Assembly (NCBI GenBank): GCA_030753015.1
Contig: JASMDC010000005.1
Location: forward strand, 1-64,000
DNA length: 64,000 nt
Reading direction: 5' to 3'
From: Candidatus Undinarchaeales archaeon
Lineage (GTDB): Archaea; SpSt-1190; JASMDC01
Shown: piece by piece, positions 1 to 8,006 of the stretch
Layout: each line of letters opens with the position of its first letter
Position numbering within the stretch: position 1 is the stretch's first letter
Notes under the pieces: model-generated
Database searches by the model: none
Seen by the model: only the letters and a program-made list of their open reading frames with translations
Told to the model about the DNA's origin: nothing
Made by a program: the position numbers and the translations under genes

Positions 1-325
1 CGACAAGCATGAAAGACATGTCGCGGTTGCTACGGCCAAAGATGTGCTTGAGAAGCAGCAGGATGACCTTCTGCTTGAGCGTGAGCTTCGGCTTCCGCCC
101 ACGCGGCTCGGCCCGGCGTATCTCGAGGAGCGAGATCGCCTCCTCCACGAGCGGCTCCAGACCGCGGATGGCGGTCTTGATACGCACCGCGAGCTGCTGC
201 TCGTACGTCCGCCAGTCCCGTTCTTTCTCGGGTTGGCTTTGCTTGTATTCCTTCACGATCTCGTCAAGGACGGACGTGAGCTCCCGCACCTCTTTCGTGG
301 TGACCTTCACGCCGATATAATACAC
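1..325 (-). CDS. Transposase, N-terminal part (runs off the window edge)
   Basis: The minus strand is open from a GTG at 323-325 (or GTG at 308-310) to the window edge. It encodes about 108 residues beginning VYYIGVKVTTKEVRELTSVL and continuing through a glutamate- and lysine-rich helical stretch to RGRKPKLTLKQKVILLLLKH and FGRSNRDMSFMLV. The basic RGRKPKLT segment followed by a helix-turn-helix-like stretch matches the N-terminal DNA-binding part of a large archaeal IS transposase family as I remember it; the catalytic domain would lie outside the window. The divergent DUF2080-like gene next door supports an IS element. Family assignment below this level is not possible here. Confidence 0.6.
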   Translation of the reverse strand, partial: MYYIGVKVTTKEVRELTSVLDEIVKEYKQSQPEKERDWRTYEQQLAVRIKTAIRGLEPLVEEAISLLEIRRAEPRGRKPKLTLKQKVILLLLKHIFGRSNRDMSFMLV

Positions 326-362
326 ATAAAGTTATTTAAGTGTTTACATGTACACACATTAC

Positions 363-530
363 ATGCCTCGTCAGGTCAAAGCGATTGCCGGCGGAAAGCT
401 CGTCATCAAGGACGATGTGGAGGAGATCTTCGAAAAGAGGGTCACGCCTTATGGAAATGGTGCAAAGATCGATGCACAGAAAAAGTATATCGGACATCGT
501 GCGTTCGTGATCGTGATGAAAAAGGATTAG
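363..530 (+). CDS. DUF2080-like transposon-associated small protein
   Basis: 55-residue protein starting MPRQVKAIAGGKLVIKDDVE. The core YGNGAKIDAQKKYIGHRAFV followed by IVMKKD matches the pattern of DUF2080, a small family annotated as putative transposon-encoded protein in archaea (PFGxGAKVxVPKKxIGKxxYV). An upstream in-frame ATG at 348 would add five residues, but conservation begins at the later start. It is divergent from the transposase at 1-325 with only about 40 bases between the starts, so both probably belong to one insertion sequence whose right end lies just after 530. A regulatory, AbrB-like DNA-binding role is possible but is inference. Confidence 0.6.
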   Translation: MPRQVKAIAGGKLVIKDDVEEIFEKRVTPYGNGAKIDAQKKYIGHRAFVIVMKKD

Positions 531-580
531 TGGAAAGCTGTCACGATTTTATTTTGTCCCACAGCCGTCCCCTCCGAAAT

Positions 581-590
581 GTATATAAAC
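581..590 (+). promoter_or_regulatory. TATA box for the glycosidase gene at 632
   Basis: GTATATAAAC is a good archaeal TATA element. Transcription would begin around 605-612, giving a short leader before the ATG at 632. The palindrome at 610-624 would then sit on the transcription start. Confidence 0.6.
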
Positions 591-609
591 GTCTAATGCC
601 ATATATTAC

Positions 610-624
610 TACTCGACGGGAGTA
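610..624. promoter_or_regulatory. Palindromic operator candidate (site A)
   Basis: TACTCGACGGGAGTA is a perfect inverted repeat (TACTC, 5-base spacer, GAGTA) placed at the predicted transcription start of the glycosidase gene. The overlapping TTACTACTC at 606-614 is identical to the left part of the palindrome before the second glycosidase gene (11239-11247). Position over the start site suggests repression. Confidence 0.45.
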
Positions 625-631
625 ACATCTT

Positions 632-2629
632 ATGGTCGAAATGCAGGTATCTGGAGATATTGCCGGCGGAGGTATGACCGGCAAGGGTGTAGAGGGTGGC
701 CCCCACTTCTTCTACACCGATATCAACGGTACCCGCGTAGAGAACTATCAGACCGACCTTGACGCCATCGTCGGCAACCTAGGCGGCGACTTCAAGTACG
801 GTGTGTCCCCCCAGGGCTATGTTGCGACCCTGCTCGATGGTGACGCTTCCTGCCATTCGCTGGAGTACGGCGGCAGGCAGGTGCACAACACCGTCAACGG
901 TATTCTGGAGCTGCGCCCGGTCAAGGGCGGTGAGGAGCTCAAGGCCACAGAGCTGGAGTACGCCCGAGCAGGCGATACCTACCTCCCCATCGTAGAAGCG
1001 ACCTACGGCGACACCGCCACCGGTGAGTTCTTCAGCACGACCGACGGCATAGGCGTTGCGCGCTACCACGGTAAGGACGTCGACACCGCCAAGGACCCCC
1101 GCGTCTTCATCCGCAACGAGTCCAGCCCCAACGTCTACCTGAAGCAGACAGACGCTCAGGCGCGAACGGGGACCGTCGACATCGACGGTGACTCCCAGTC
1201 GTACTTCGTCGAGATAAACCACATGAAGGGCGATACCTGGGGCGAGAACCGCGCGATCATCACGCTCACCTACGACAAGGACGGGGAGCACAACGTCCTC
1301 TTCGCCATGAGCCCGTACAAGGACGCGGACGCCATGGCCTCCCGCATGATCGAGAAGGTCGGCAAGATCGACCAGGAGCTGGACAAGGCTAAGGGCCAGT
1401 ATTCCAAAATCATGAAGGAGAAGGGTATCGACGTGTTCGGCACTTTCATCGACCATCTGGAGGATGTCGTCGACACCTACGGGGGCATCCCCCAGCGCAT
1501 CCGCATCGACGGCAAGCCCGCCTCGACCTGGGGCGAGCAGGTCGACCAGTTCGCGATCCCTCTCTCGACTATCCGCGAGGTAGGCGAGGGCATCGGCCGC
1601 ACCGCGCCCGCCCGCCGCACCGAGGAGCACGACCGCCTGTACAAGGTGGGCGAGCTCCTGGAGGTCATGCACTTCTTCCCCAAGCACGCCACATTCTCAG
1701 CGAGCCTGCCCTTCGACGCCACCGCAGTCCCCCTGGAGTCCACTGACGGGAAAATCAGGTACACTGCTTCCGGTGGCTACGGCGGCATGGAGTGGCCCGG
1801 CCGTGACGGCGCCCACATCGCCGGCGATCTGGCCCGGGACGGTTGGCACCGTTTCGACTCCAAGCAGAGCCTGTACAAGGAGGCCTGGCCCCTGGTGGAG
1901 AAGCTCGTTGGCAAGCTCGAGGAGAAGATGGGTCCCAATAACGAGGTCCCCTGGTCATTCTGTCCGTGGGAGCACTTCGCAGGCAAGCTCTCATACGTCG
2001 GTATCGAGGTGAGCCAGGGACTGAGAAACGCTGCCCACATTGCCGAGGAGCTCGGGTACAATGACAAGGCCCATGAATGGCTCAACAAGGCAGACATCCT
2101 CAAGCAGAAGACCATCGACCAGTTCTGGGACAACGACCAGGGCTACTTCATCCGCGAGGAGCACGATCGACACCTGGACGCCTCGCCCAACATGTCCGCC
2201 CTTCTCAACGGATTCCTGGACCTCTCCAAGGACAACGAGCGCCAGATGGCCGAGCGCATCCTCGCCGCAGTGGACCCGCGTTCCGCGGAGTTCGGCGGCA
2301 TCCTCCGTATGGAGGACGAGTACTACATCGGGCGCAACCCGTGGTTCGTGTGCACCGGCCAGTACGTCCAGGCCACCGAGAAGCTCGCCAATGCCGAGGA
2401 AGCGGTCGGTGACAAGGGCGCGGCCCAGGTTTACCGGGGAGTGGCCGACGGATTCATCTCCTGGATGGAGGAGCACCAGAACGACTCGGGTACGTACCCC
2501 GAGCAGAAGATGTTCCACCAGCCGCCCCGGACCGACGACGGCTCCAACATACCCCCTCTAAAAGGCTGGACCCTGCTCCCATGGTCCGAGGTAGAGGTCC
2601 GTAAGGCCCTCATCGCTCGGGACGAGTAG
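632..2629 (+). CDS. GH15-like glycoside hydrolase (glucoamylase/debranching type)
   Basis: 665-residue soluble protein without a signal peptide. The N-terminal half is beta-rich and resembles the supersandwich domain of glucoamylase-type enzymes. The C-terminal half reads as an (alpha/alpha)6 barrel with GGMEWPGRDGAHIAGDLARD, the PWSFCPWEHF segment, and near the end GTYPEQ plus GWTLLPWSEVEVRKAL, which resemble the PEQ and PLPWSHAE motifs near the second catalytic glutamate of GH15 enzymes. Likely substrate is an alpha-glucan or trehalose in the cytoplasm. It lies near a PPi-type phosphofructokinase, a GT4 enzyme and a second GH15 gene, fitting storage-glucan breakdown. Exact specificity cannot be read from the sequence. 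ATG start is supported by the TATA box at 581. Confidence 0.7.
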   Translation: MVEMQVSGDIAGGGMTGKGVEGGPHFFYTDINGTRVENYQTDLDAIVGNLGGDFKYGVSPQGYVATLLDGDASCHSLEYGGRQVHNTVNGILELRPVKGGEELKATELEYARAGDTYLPIVEATYGDTATGEFFSTTDGIGVARYHGKDVDTAKDPRVFIRNESSPNVYLKQTDAQARTGTVDIDGDSQSYFVEINHMKGDTWGENRAIITLTYDKDGEHNVLFAMSPYKDADAMASRMIEKVGKIDQELDKAKGQYSKIMKEKGIDVFGTFIDHLEDVVDTYGGIPQRIRIDGKPASTWGEQVDQFAIPLSTIREVGEGIGRTAPARRTEEHDRLYKVGELLEVMHFFPKHATFSASLPFDATAVPLESTDGKIRYTASGGYGGMEWPGRDGAHIAGDLARDGWHRFDSKQSLYKEAWPLVEKLVGKLEEKMGPNNEVPWSFCPWEHFAGKLSYVGIEVSQGLRNAAHIAEELGYNDKAHEWLNKADILKQKTIDQFWDNDQGYFIREEHDRHLDASPNMSALLNGFLDLSKDNERQMAERILAAVDPRSAEFGGILRMEDEYYIGRNPWFVCTGQYVQATEKLANAEEAVGDKGAAQVYRGVADGFISWMEEHQNDSGTYPEQKMFHQPPRTDDGSNIPPLKGWTLLPWSEVEVRKALIARDE

Positions 2630-2719
2630 CTCCGCAGGGCCTTTAGCGAACGAGTGCCCAGAGCAGGGAGCGTTGCTCTCTAAATAGGAGCCTCAGAAGT
2701 CGGGTGAACTTATCGGCGT

Positions 2720-3331
2720 CTATCCGCGTCGCGGCTCCCTATACCGCCGATGGGACACGATACGGGCCATCTTCTCGTTCTCGGCCTTGAGCTGGTCCCG
2801 CTCGGAGGAAAGCTTAGCTACCTTGTCCACGGTCAGGGACATGGTGAGGTCGGCCTCATGGACCTTCTTACAGGCCGAGGCAAGTTCGGTGACCTCGCGC
2901 CGCATTACTGCCATGTCCTTTGAGAGCCCTTCCATCTCCCCGCCCAGGCGCTGTGTGCGTTCGACGCCTTTAGCCAGGCGATTGACCTGATCCTCTACAG
3001 ACCGGACCACACGCTCCTCGATGGAACTGGCGACGGCCTCGCACAGACCTTCCCGCACCACACCGAGCTCGGCCAGCTCCCGTCGCAGACGGCGCATACC
3101 GTCCTCCACATCCTTGGACAGAGCGGCGGTACGTTCCAACTGAGCGGCCTCCTGCTCCAGGCCCTTGATGAGCCTCGTGTCCAGCTCATCGACTCGTTGC
3201 TCCATAGCCTCCACGCGATCGGTCATGCCACTGAGCTTCTGGTCGATGGATTGGACTGCCTTCAGCACCTTGGAGGCGGCCTCGTCGCTGTGACGCATTG
3301 CTTCAAGCGAATCCTTGAGAGTACCGTACAC
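2720..3331 (-). CDS. Coiled-coil protein of unknown function
   Basis: 203 residues, almost entirely predicted coiled coil: repeated heptads run from about residue 25 to 190 (VEAMEQRVDELDTRLIKGLE, VEDQVNRLAKGVERTQRL, LSSERDQLKAENEKMARIV), with a short basic tail RRYREPRRG. No membrane segment or known catalytic motif is seen. The start is a GTG at 3329-3331 preceded by a strong Shine-Dalgarno-like AAGGAGGG. It follows the gene at 3348-3752 by 16 bases, so the two probably form one operon. A structural or scaffold role is plausible but unproven. Confidence 0.65.
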   Translation of the reverse strand: MYGTLKDSLEAMRHSDEAASKVLKAVQSIDQKLSGMTDRVEAMEQRVDELDTRLIKGLEQEAAQLERTAALSKDVEDGMRRLRRELAELGVVREGLCEAVASSIEERVVRSVEDQVNRLAKGVERTQRLGGEMEGLSKDMAVMRREVTELASACKKVHEADLTMSLTVDKVAKLSSERDQLKAENEKMARIVSHRRYREPRRG

Positions 3332-3347
3332 GTCGAAACGTCCCTCC

Positions 3348-3752
3348 TTATGAATAGGTCTTCTCCTTACGGAGCTTGGGGGTCGCCTTCTCGCGCCGGG
3401 ACTCCAGCGCGGCCTCGATGTTCACGATCTCGCCGCGAACGGTTCCAACGAAATGAGCAAGGTCTTGAAGGAATGAACGCTGTCGCTCGGTCTTGAGCTC
3501 GTCCCACCGCGTATCTTTAAGGCGGTCTAGCACCTCAAGGGCGGCATCTATCACTGGATCGAAGGCGACCGGCCTGCTCAGGAGCTCAACTCCTAGGTTC
3601 TCAAGCGTCTGGCTTCCCTGTCGGACGACCTCCAGGTTCCGTCGCAGCTCGTACTGGTCCGAATCGTCGATGCCTGCCGGGATCCGCTTGGCGGTGGCGT
3701 CGAAGGCGGCGATGGCCTTGGAAAGTACATCCAGAGCGTCTTTCCGTCCCAT
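3348..3752 (-). CDS. Hypothetical helical protein
   Basis: 134-residue predicted all-helical protein starting MGRKDALDVLSKAIAAFDAT. No signal peptide, membrane segment or recognised motif. The minus-strand sequence upstream contains TTTTTATC around 3775-3785, about 28 bases before the ATG, consistent with a leaderless transcript that continues into the coiled-coil gene downstream. I do not recognise the family. Confidence 0.6.
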   Translation of the reverse strand: MGRKDALDVLSKAIAAFDATAKRIPAGIDDSDQYELRRNLEVVRQGSQTLENLGVELLSRPVAFDPVIDAALEVLDRLKDTRWDELKTERQRSFLQDLAHFVGTVRGEIVNIEAALESRREKATPKLRKEKTYS

Positions 3753-3889
3753 GCCACGTTACAGGCCGTGAGGAGATAAAAACGTTTTGGCTGCTGGGCG
3801 CGCCACACGACAACAAGCATCATGAAAGAGGTACTGCCAACCAATTATGAGGATTTCACTCGCACCCCTTGGAAAGCCATAAAAAGCCT

Positions 3890-4060
3890 ATGCATTTGAC
3901 AGTCCACAGGTGCGAGATCGTGAAATTCTGCCTCTGTAAGGTCTGCTTTATGAGCCAGAGGTACTGTCTGTGCGACATCTGCCACAATTACCTGACCAAG
4001 AAGTGTTCCAATCGCATGCGCCGCATGAAATGCAAGGTCAAGCGGTTCTTGCTGAAGTGA
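3890..4060 (+). CDS. Small cysteine-rich protein, candidate zinc-binding
   Basis: 56-residue ORF from ATG at 3890. It contains nine cysteines, eight of them grouped in two similar halves: CEIVKFCLCKVC and CLCDICHNYLTKKC, followed by a basic tail rich in R and K (NRMRRMKCKVKRFLLK). The paired CLCxxC segments suggest metal binding. The antisense frame (3845-4063) is also open but has no such pattern. It lies directly upstream of the L1 operon leader. Coding status rests on the cysteine pattern only; no promoter is obvious. Confidence 0.45.
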   Translation: MHLTVHRCEIVKFCLCKVCFMSQRYCLCDICHNYLTKKCSNRMRRMKCKVKRFLLK

Positions 4061-4166
4061 CACCCGGTCAAGCTCGCCACGTCAAGCGGCAATGGCGGGA
4101 GGTCGCACTCAAATACACACATATCGCTGTAAGAACGTGCCTTCCATGGGCCGCCCTCTCCGAAAC

Positions 4167-4230
4167 GTTTAAAAAATGACCTCCCGTCGGAGATAGTTAC
4201 CCGACGCACTGCTTCGGCAGGAGGGTCACT
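4167..4230 (+). promoter_or_regulatory. Promoter and leader of the L1-L10-L12 operon
   Basis: GTTTAAAAAA (4167-4176) is the TATA box. Downstream are an inverted repeat GTCGG/CCGAC (4186-4190, 4201-4205) near the predicted transcription start, a UUCG-tetraloop hairpin CTGC-TTCG-GCAG (4209-4220), and a strong ribosome-binding site GGAGGGT (4220-4226) five bases before the ATG. Archaeal L1 is known to repress its own operon by binding mRNA; whether this hairpin is the target cannot be told from the sequence. Confidence 0.5.
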
Positions 4231-4881
4231 ATGGAAAAGGCACACTACATCGAGGCGATCAAGAAGGCCCGTGAGGCCAAGAAGCGCCGTTTCTCACAAT
4301 CTTTCGACCTTGCTGTTTCTCTTCGGCACATCGACCTGAAGAAACCCCAGAATAAGATCGATACGGAGCTCACGCTCCCGCACGGTCGTGGCAAGGGCGT
4401 TACTGTTGCCATGATCGCTGATGGTGAACTGGCCAAGAAGGCCTCGGAGTTCGTCCAGCAGGTAATTTCCCCCGACGAACTGAACAAGCTCGGTAAGGAT
4501 CGCAAGAATGCCAAGAAGATTGCCGGACAGTTCGATTTCTTCGTTGTCCAGGTCAACCTCATGCAGAACTTCGCCAAGAGTCTTGGCCCCGTGCTCGGCC
4601 CCCGGGGAAAGATGCCCAAGCCGGGCCAGATCATACCGCCACAGGGGGATCCCGAGGCTGTCGTCAAGGGCCTCAAGAGCAAGATCAGGCTCACCATGAA
4701 GAGCCAACCAGTCCTTCACGCTTTTGTGGGCCACGAGTCCCAGAATGACGAGGACATCGCCGAAAACGTCCTTGCTGTGGTCAACTTCCTTGAACACAAG
4801 CTGGAGAATCCCATCCACCAGATCCACTCAATCTATATCAAGATGACCATGGGTCCGGCTATCCGGATTGGTGGTGAGTGA
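4231..4881 (+). CDS. rpl1: Ribosomal protein L1 (uL1)
   Basis: 216 residues, the normal archaeal L1 length. It binds 23S rRNA at the L1 stalk and moves deacylated tRNA out of the E site; in archaea it also represses its own operon. Recognisable segments are ELTLPHGRGKGVTVAMIADG (residues about 46-65), LGPVLGPRGKMPKPGQIIPP (about 118-137) and the C-terminal IKMTMGPAIRIGG. First gene of the L1-L10-L12 operon; the L11 gene often found just upstream in archaea is absent. The next gene starts two bases after its stop. Confidence 0.97.
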   Translation: MEKAHYIEAIKKAREAKKRRFSQSFDLAVSLRHIDLKKPQNKIDTELTLPHGRGKGVTVAMIADGELAKKASEFVQQVISPDELNKLGKDRKNAKKIAGQFDFFVVQVNLMQNFAKSLGPVLGPRGKMPKPGQIIPPQGDPEAVVKGLKSKIRLTMKSQPVLHAFVGHESQNDEDIAENVLAVVNFLEHKLENPIHQIHSIYIKMTMGPAIRIGGE

Positions 4882-4882
4882 A

Positions 4883-5899
4883 ATGGTCAAGCAGTGGAAG
4901 CTCGAGAAGGCGGACGAACTCCAGAAGGCTTTTATCAACAGCCCCACCACCGCAATCGTGAACGTGCACGGTATCCCTGCCCCTCAGATGCAGGGCATCC
5001 GGGCCGGTCTCAAGGACAAGGTCACCATCACAATGACGCGCAAGCGCATCATTGCGCGCGCGCTCAGGAACATACCGGGCAAGGAGAAGCTCGCGGAGCT
5101 CGCCGACCACATGAATGGTGAGACTGCGATTATTTTCACCGCCCTCAATCCATTCAAGCTCTATAAGGCGTTGGAGACCAGCAAGGTCAAATCTCCCGCC
5201 AAGCCCGGACAGACGGCGCCGTGTGACATCTTCGTCCCCGCGGGCGATACGGGCTACCCCCCCGGCCCCATGATCGGTGAGCTAGGGAAGCACGGTATCA
5301 AGTCGGGTGTGCAGAAAGGAACGATCCACATCACGAAAGAGAAGCTCATGGTCAAGGAGGGTGAGGTCGTCGCCGAGGACATGGCGGACCTTCTCTCCAA
5401 GCTCCATGTCGAGCCTATGGAGCTCGGGCTCGACCTCAGGGCCGCGTTCGAGGACGGGATCATCTTCCTCCGCAACGCCCTCATTATCGATGAGGCCGCA
5501 TTCCTCAACGACATCATGATGGCCCAGACATGGGCCATGAACCTGGCCATCAACAAGGGCATCATGACCCGTGAGACGACCGCCCCGCTGCTCTCCAAGG
5601 CATACCGGGACGCAATCGCTCTCGCGTCACACATCGCATTCCTTACGCCGGAAACGGCGGAGGCTATCCTCCAGAAGGCGAACGCCCAGTGCCTCTCCCT
5701 TGCCAGCGAGATCGCTAGTAAGGATCCTGCGGCACTGAGCGAAGAGGTGACGGCCGCCCTGTCGGCCCAGCCCGCCGCCCCGGCAAGTGCCGGGACCTCC
5801 CCCGAGGAGACCGCGGAAAAGACCGAGGCCCCCCCGGAAGAGGATGAGGAGAAAAAGGAAGAAGAGGCCGTTAGTGGCCTAGGAGCATTATTCGGGTGA
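4883..5899 (+). CDS. rplP0: Ribosomal protein L10/P0 (uL10)
   Basis: 338 residues from the ATG at 4883; a GTG at 4868 is in frame but would overlap L1. It forms the base of the ribosomal stalk, binding 23S rRNA and several L12 dimers. The rRNA-binding N-terminal domain ([31 protein letters not shown]) is followed by the archaeal insertion domain ([19 protein letters not shown]) and a long charged hinge ending [17 protein letters not shown]. The final residues match the L12 tail, as expected for archaeal stalk proteins that bind translation factors. Confidence 0.97.
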   Translation: MVKQWKLEKADELQKAFINSPTTAIVNVHGIPAPQMQGIRAGLKDKVTITMTRKRIIARALRNIPGKEKLAELADHMNGETAIIFTALNPFKLYKALETSKVKSPAKPGQTAPCDIFVPAGDTGYPPGPMIGELGKHGIKSGVQKGTIHITKEKLMVKEGEVVAEDMADLLSKLHVEPMELGLDLRAAFEDGIIFLRNALIIDEAAFLNDIMMAQTWAMNLAINKGIMTRETTAPLLSKAYRDAIALASHIAFLTPETAEAILQKANAQCLSLASEIASKDPAALSEEVTAALSAQPAAPASAGTSPEETAEKTEAPPEEDEEKKEEEAVSGLGALFG

Positions 5900-5903
5900 T
5901 ACT

Positions 5904-6215
5904 ATGGAATACGTCTACGCTGCCATGTTGCTGCATAAGGCGGGAAAGGATATCAACGAGGCCAACCTGAAGAAGGTCGTTACCTCGACCGGTACGAAGG
6001 CCGACGAGACGAGGATCAAGGCGCTCGTGTCCGCCCTCGAGGGCGTCGACATCGCTGAGGTCATCGACAAGGCTGCCATCATGCCTACGGCCGCTACCGC
6101 GGCCCCCGCTGCCGCCGAGGCCGCTCCCGCTGCGGAGAAGGCTGAGGAGAAAGAAGAAGACACAGAAGCTAAGGCTGAAGAGGCCGTCGCTGGCCTGGGC
6201 GCCCTGTTCGGGTAA
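5904..6215 (+). CDS. rpl12: Ribosomal protein L12 (P1 type)
   Basis: 103 residues, typical archaeal P1/L12. The N-terminal helical dimerisation domain begins [20 protein letters not shown], followed by an alanine/glutamate-rich hinge (residues about 70-95) and the conserved tail [13 protein letters not shown] that recruits elongation factors. It starts four bases after the L10 stop and closes the ribosomal operon. Confidence 0.97.
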   Translation: MEYVYAAMLLHKAGKDINEANLKKVVTSTGTKADETRIKALVSALEGVDIAEVIDKAAIMPTAATAAPAAAEAAPAAEKAEEKEEDTEAKAEEAVAGLGALFG

Positions 6216-6238
6216 GCCCTTCGTCTAGGGATGCACTC

Positions 6239-7444
6239 TTGGATATCGGTAGTCTCAAGAACAGGATTGGCGAACTGGAGAAGCAGCGGAACGACTGCTC
6301 GAAAGAGATTGACGAGTCGAAAGGTCGTCGCGATCTCCTTAATCAGAAGATTCGTGAATCTGCCGGGAGTATCAAGGAACTGCGCAAGCTTCGTGATGAG
6401 GCTAACGCACAGGTGCGGGAACAAAAACATGAGCGCGCTCGCATCCAGAAGTTCGTGAACGAGCAACGGAAGGTCATGCGGGAAAAGCGCGAGCTGTTCC
6501 AAAAGATGATGAAGGACGCGCCCACGCGCATGGCCCCGCATGAGATCAAGGACACCATCGAGAAGATGGAGTTCGAATTCCAGACGAATGCCATGACCCT
6601 CGACCAAGAAAAGCGGTTCCTTGAGAAGATCAAGAAGCTGGAGCGAACATATCAGGTCAGGATGAAGGCCGAAGACGTCCATCAGGATATGATGAAGGCC
6701 GGTGATGAGCTGGACACGTTCCGGGAGCAAGTGGAGGCCGCTCACAAGAAGGTTGTCGAGTCCTCCGAGCTCTCGCAACAGCACCATGAAGCTCTCATCG
6801 GCCTCTCCCGCCAGATGGATCCCATGCGCCGGGACGCTGACCAAGCACATCGTTCCATGGTCGTTTCCCTGGAACGCAAGAAAGAAATCAATGGCCAGCT
6901 CGCCGAGGTCAGAAAACAGCTGCTTGAGGTCAAGGCGGAACGTCAGGCCCATGATCTGGCCGAACGCGAGGCCGCCCTCAAGCATAAGGCCGATGGTATC
7001 AAGGAGACGCTGAAGGGTAAGAAGCGCTTCGACCTTCGCCAGCTCCAGATTCTTGCTCAGACCGGTGAGGGCTTCTCCTTCGGAGGCGAGGACGGCGATG
7101 CCGTGAACATCGAGGGTAAGAGGGCCATCAAGAAGAGGAAGGCCGCCGAGAAGGCGGAATCTAAGGCTAAGGATATTCCCAAGAAGGCTGAACCGAAGAA
7201 GAAGGCCCCAGCCAAGAAGGAGGAACCCAAGGCCGAGGAAACACCCAAGAAGGCTAAACCGAAGAAGAAGGAACCCAAGGCCGAGGAAACACCCAAGAAG
7301 GCTGAACCGAAGAAGAAGGCCCCGGCCAAGAAGAAGGTCGTCGTTAAGGATGAACCTCCTACCGAGGCCACGTCAATCGAGACGCCGTTAGCTATATCAG
7401 AGGACGCGCAGCTTGAGGAAGCCCTCAAGGTCGAGGACATCTAG
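6239..7444 (+). CDS. Archaeal coiled-coil protein with lysine/proline-rich tail (COG1340-like)
   Basis: 401 residues. Residues about 1-270 are continuous coiled coil (GELEKQRNDCSKEIDESK, KKLERTYQVRMKAEDVHQDM), similar to the uncharacterised archaeal coiled-coil family COG1340. Residues about 300-375 form a histone-H1-like basic tail built from repeats of PKKAEPKKKAPAKK and PKAEETPKKA. The start is a TTG at 6239; no in-frame ATG or GTG precedes it and the L12 stop is only 23 bases upstream, so it is probably cotranscribed with the ribosomal operon. A nucleic-acid or ribosome-associated role is suggested by the tail and location but not shown. Confidence 0.7.
   Translation: MDIGSLKNRIGELEKQRNDCSKEIDESKGRRDLLNQKIRESAGSIKELRKLRDEANAQVREQKHERARIQKFVNEQRKVMREKRELFQKMMKDAPTRMAPHEIKDTIEKMEFEFQTNAMTLDQEKRFLEKIKKLERTYQVRMKAEDVHQDMMKAGDELDTFREQVEAAHKKVVESSELSQQHHEALIGLSRQMDPMRRDADQAHRSMVVSLERKKEINGQLAEVRKQLLEVKAERQAHDLAEREAALKHKADGIKETLKGKKRFDLRQLQILAQTGEGFSFGGEDGDAVNIEGKRAIKKRKAAEKAESKAKDIPKKAEPKKKAPAKKEEPKAEETPKKAKPKKKEPKAEETPKKAEPKKKAPAKKKVVVKDEPPTEATSIETPLAISEDAQLEEALKVEDI
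7223..7318 (+). repeat. Tandem 48-base repeat, two copies, in frame
   Basis: Units at 7223-7270 and 7271-7318 are nearly identical (one A/G difference seen) and encode 16 residues each of the PKAEETPKKAKPKKK type. A partial third copy lies upstream around 7178-7205. Being a multiple of three, the repeat can expand or shrink without breaking the reading frame. Confidence 0.85.
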
Positions 7445-7510
7445 GTCCATCGGACCAGTCCTGTGACTATCCTTAGGAACCATTATTCGAGAAGTGGATA
7501 CGTTCTTGGA

Positions 7511-7873
7511 CTATGCCTCGTCCTTATCCTCATTCTCCGCTTGCCGCCGTCTCTCCTCGATCATCTGCTCGATCTTGGAGCCACCGATCTTTCCAGAGAT
7601 GTAACCCACTCCGAGACCCGTAACTATACCGGCGGAGCCTCCGACGAACCGGTAGTTCTTGAGGACCTCTTCGTCCTCGATCCCCTTGTACGCGGCGTAT
7701 TTGTCAGAGAGGAAGTTGCCCAGATGGTAGCCGCCATACACGAACAGGGTGGATGTACCAGCTATGGTGGCCATCTGAGTACCTGTAAGGTCTTCTGTGA
7801 TGGCATACCCCTCCAGTGCGTCACAGGCCCCCTGGCCCGCGGTTTCAAGATCATCAAGGTCAATATCATACAT
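7511..7873 (-). CDS. Hypothetical small membrane protein
   Basis: 120 residues starting MYDIDLDDLETAGQGACDAL. Two weakly hydrophobic glycine-rich segments are visible, around residues 35-55 (ATIAGTSTLFVYGGYHLG) and 75-95 (FVGGSAGIVTGLGVGYISGK), then a charged tail IEERRRQAENEDKDEA. The minus-strand TATA box GGTATAAATACC (7911-7922) lies upstream with a leader of roughly 15-20 bases. The plus-strand frame across the region is a shadow. Function unknown. Confidence 0.6.
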   Translation of the reverse strand: MYDIDLDDLETAGQGACDALEGYAITEDLTGTQMATIAGTSTLFVYGGYHLGNFLSDKYAAYKGIEDEEVLKNYRFVGGSAGIVTGLGVGYISGKIGGSKIEQMIEERRRQAENEDKDEA

Positions 7874-7910
7874 CGCGCTGTCCCCTGTGATGGACGATGG
7901 CAGGAGAGGC

Positions 7911-7922
7911 GGTATTTATACC
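7911..7922 (-). promoter_or_regulatory. Palindromic TATA box of the gene at 7511-7873
   Basis: GGTATTTATACC (read on the plus strand) is a perfect palindrome preceded on the minus strand by GAAA. The same 12-mer in nearly the same context is the TATA box of the glycosidase gene ending at 35600 (37766-37777), and a close variant drives the gene at 43681. Confidence 0.6.
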
Positions 7923-8006
7923 TTTCGGCAAGGGCAGTTCTAGTCCGATGGGAGTCCGCGGAGGGCTGTCGACACGCTTAAGAACCTAATCCCCCTACCG
8001 ACCGGT

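Noticed and set aside
779-1687. 302-residue minus-strand frame
   Set aside because: Antisense to the GH15-like gene; rich in leucine, valine, glycine and aspartate as expected from the mirror of a GC-rich coding frame, with no motif.
5915-6985. 356-residue minus-strand frame
   Set aside because: Antisense to L12 and the coiled-coil gene, both certain or well supported.
7463-7981. 172-residue plus-strand frame
   Set aside because: Mirror of the minus-strand membrane-protein gene, and it runs through that gene's TATA box.
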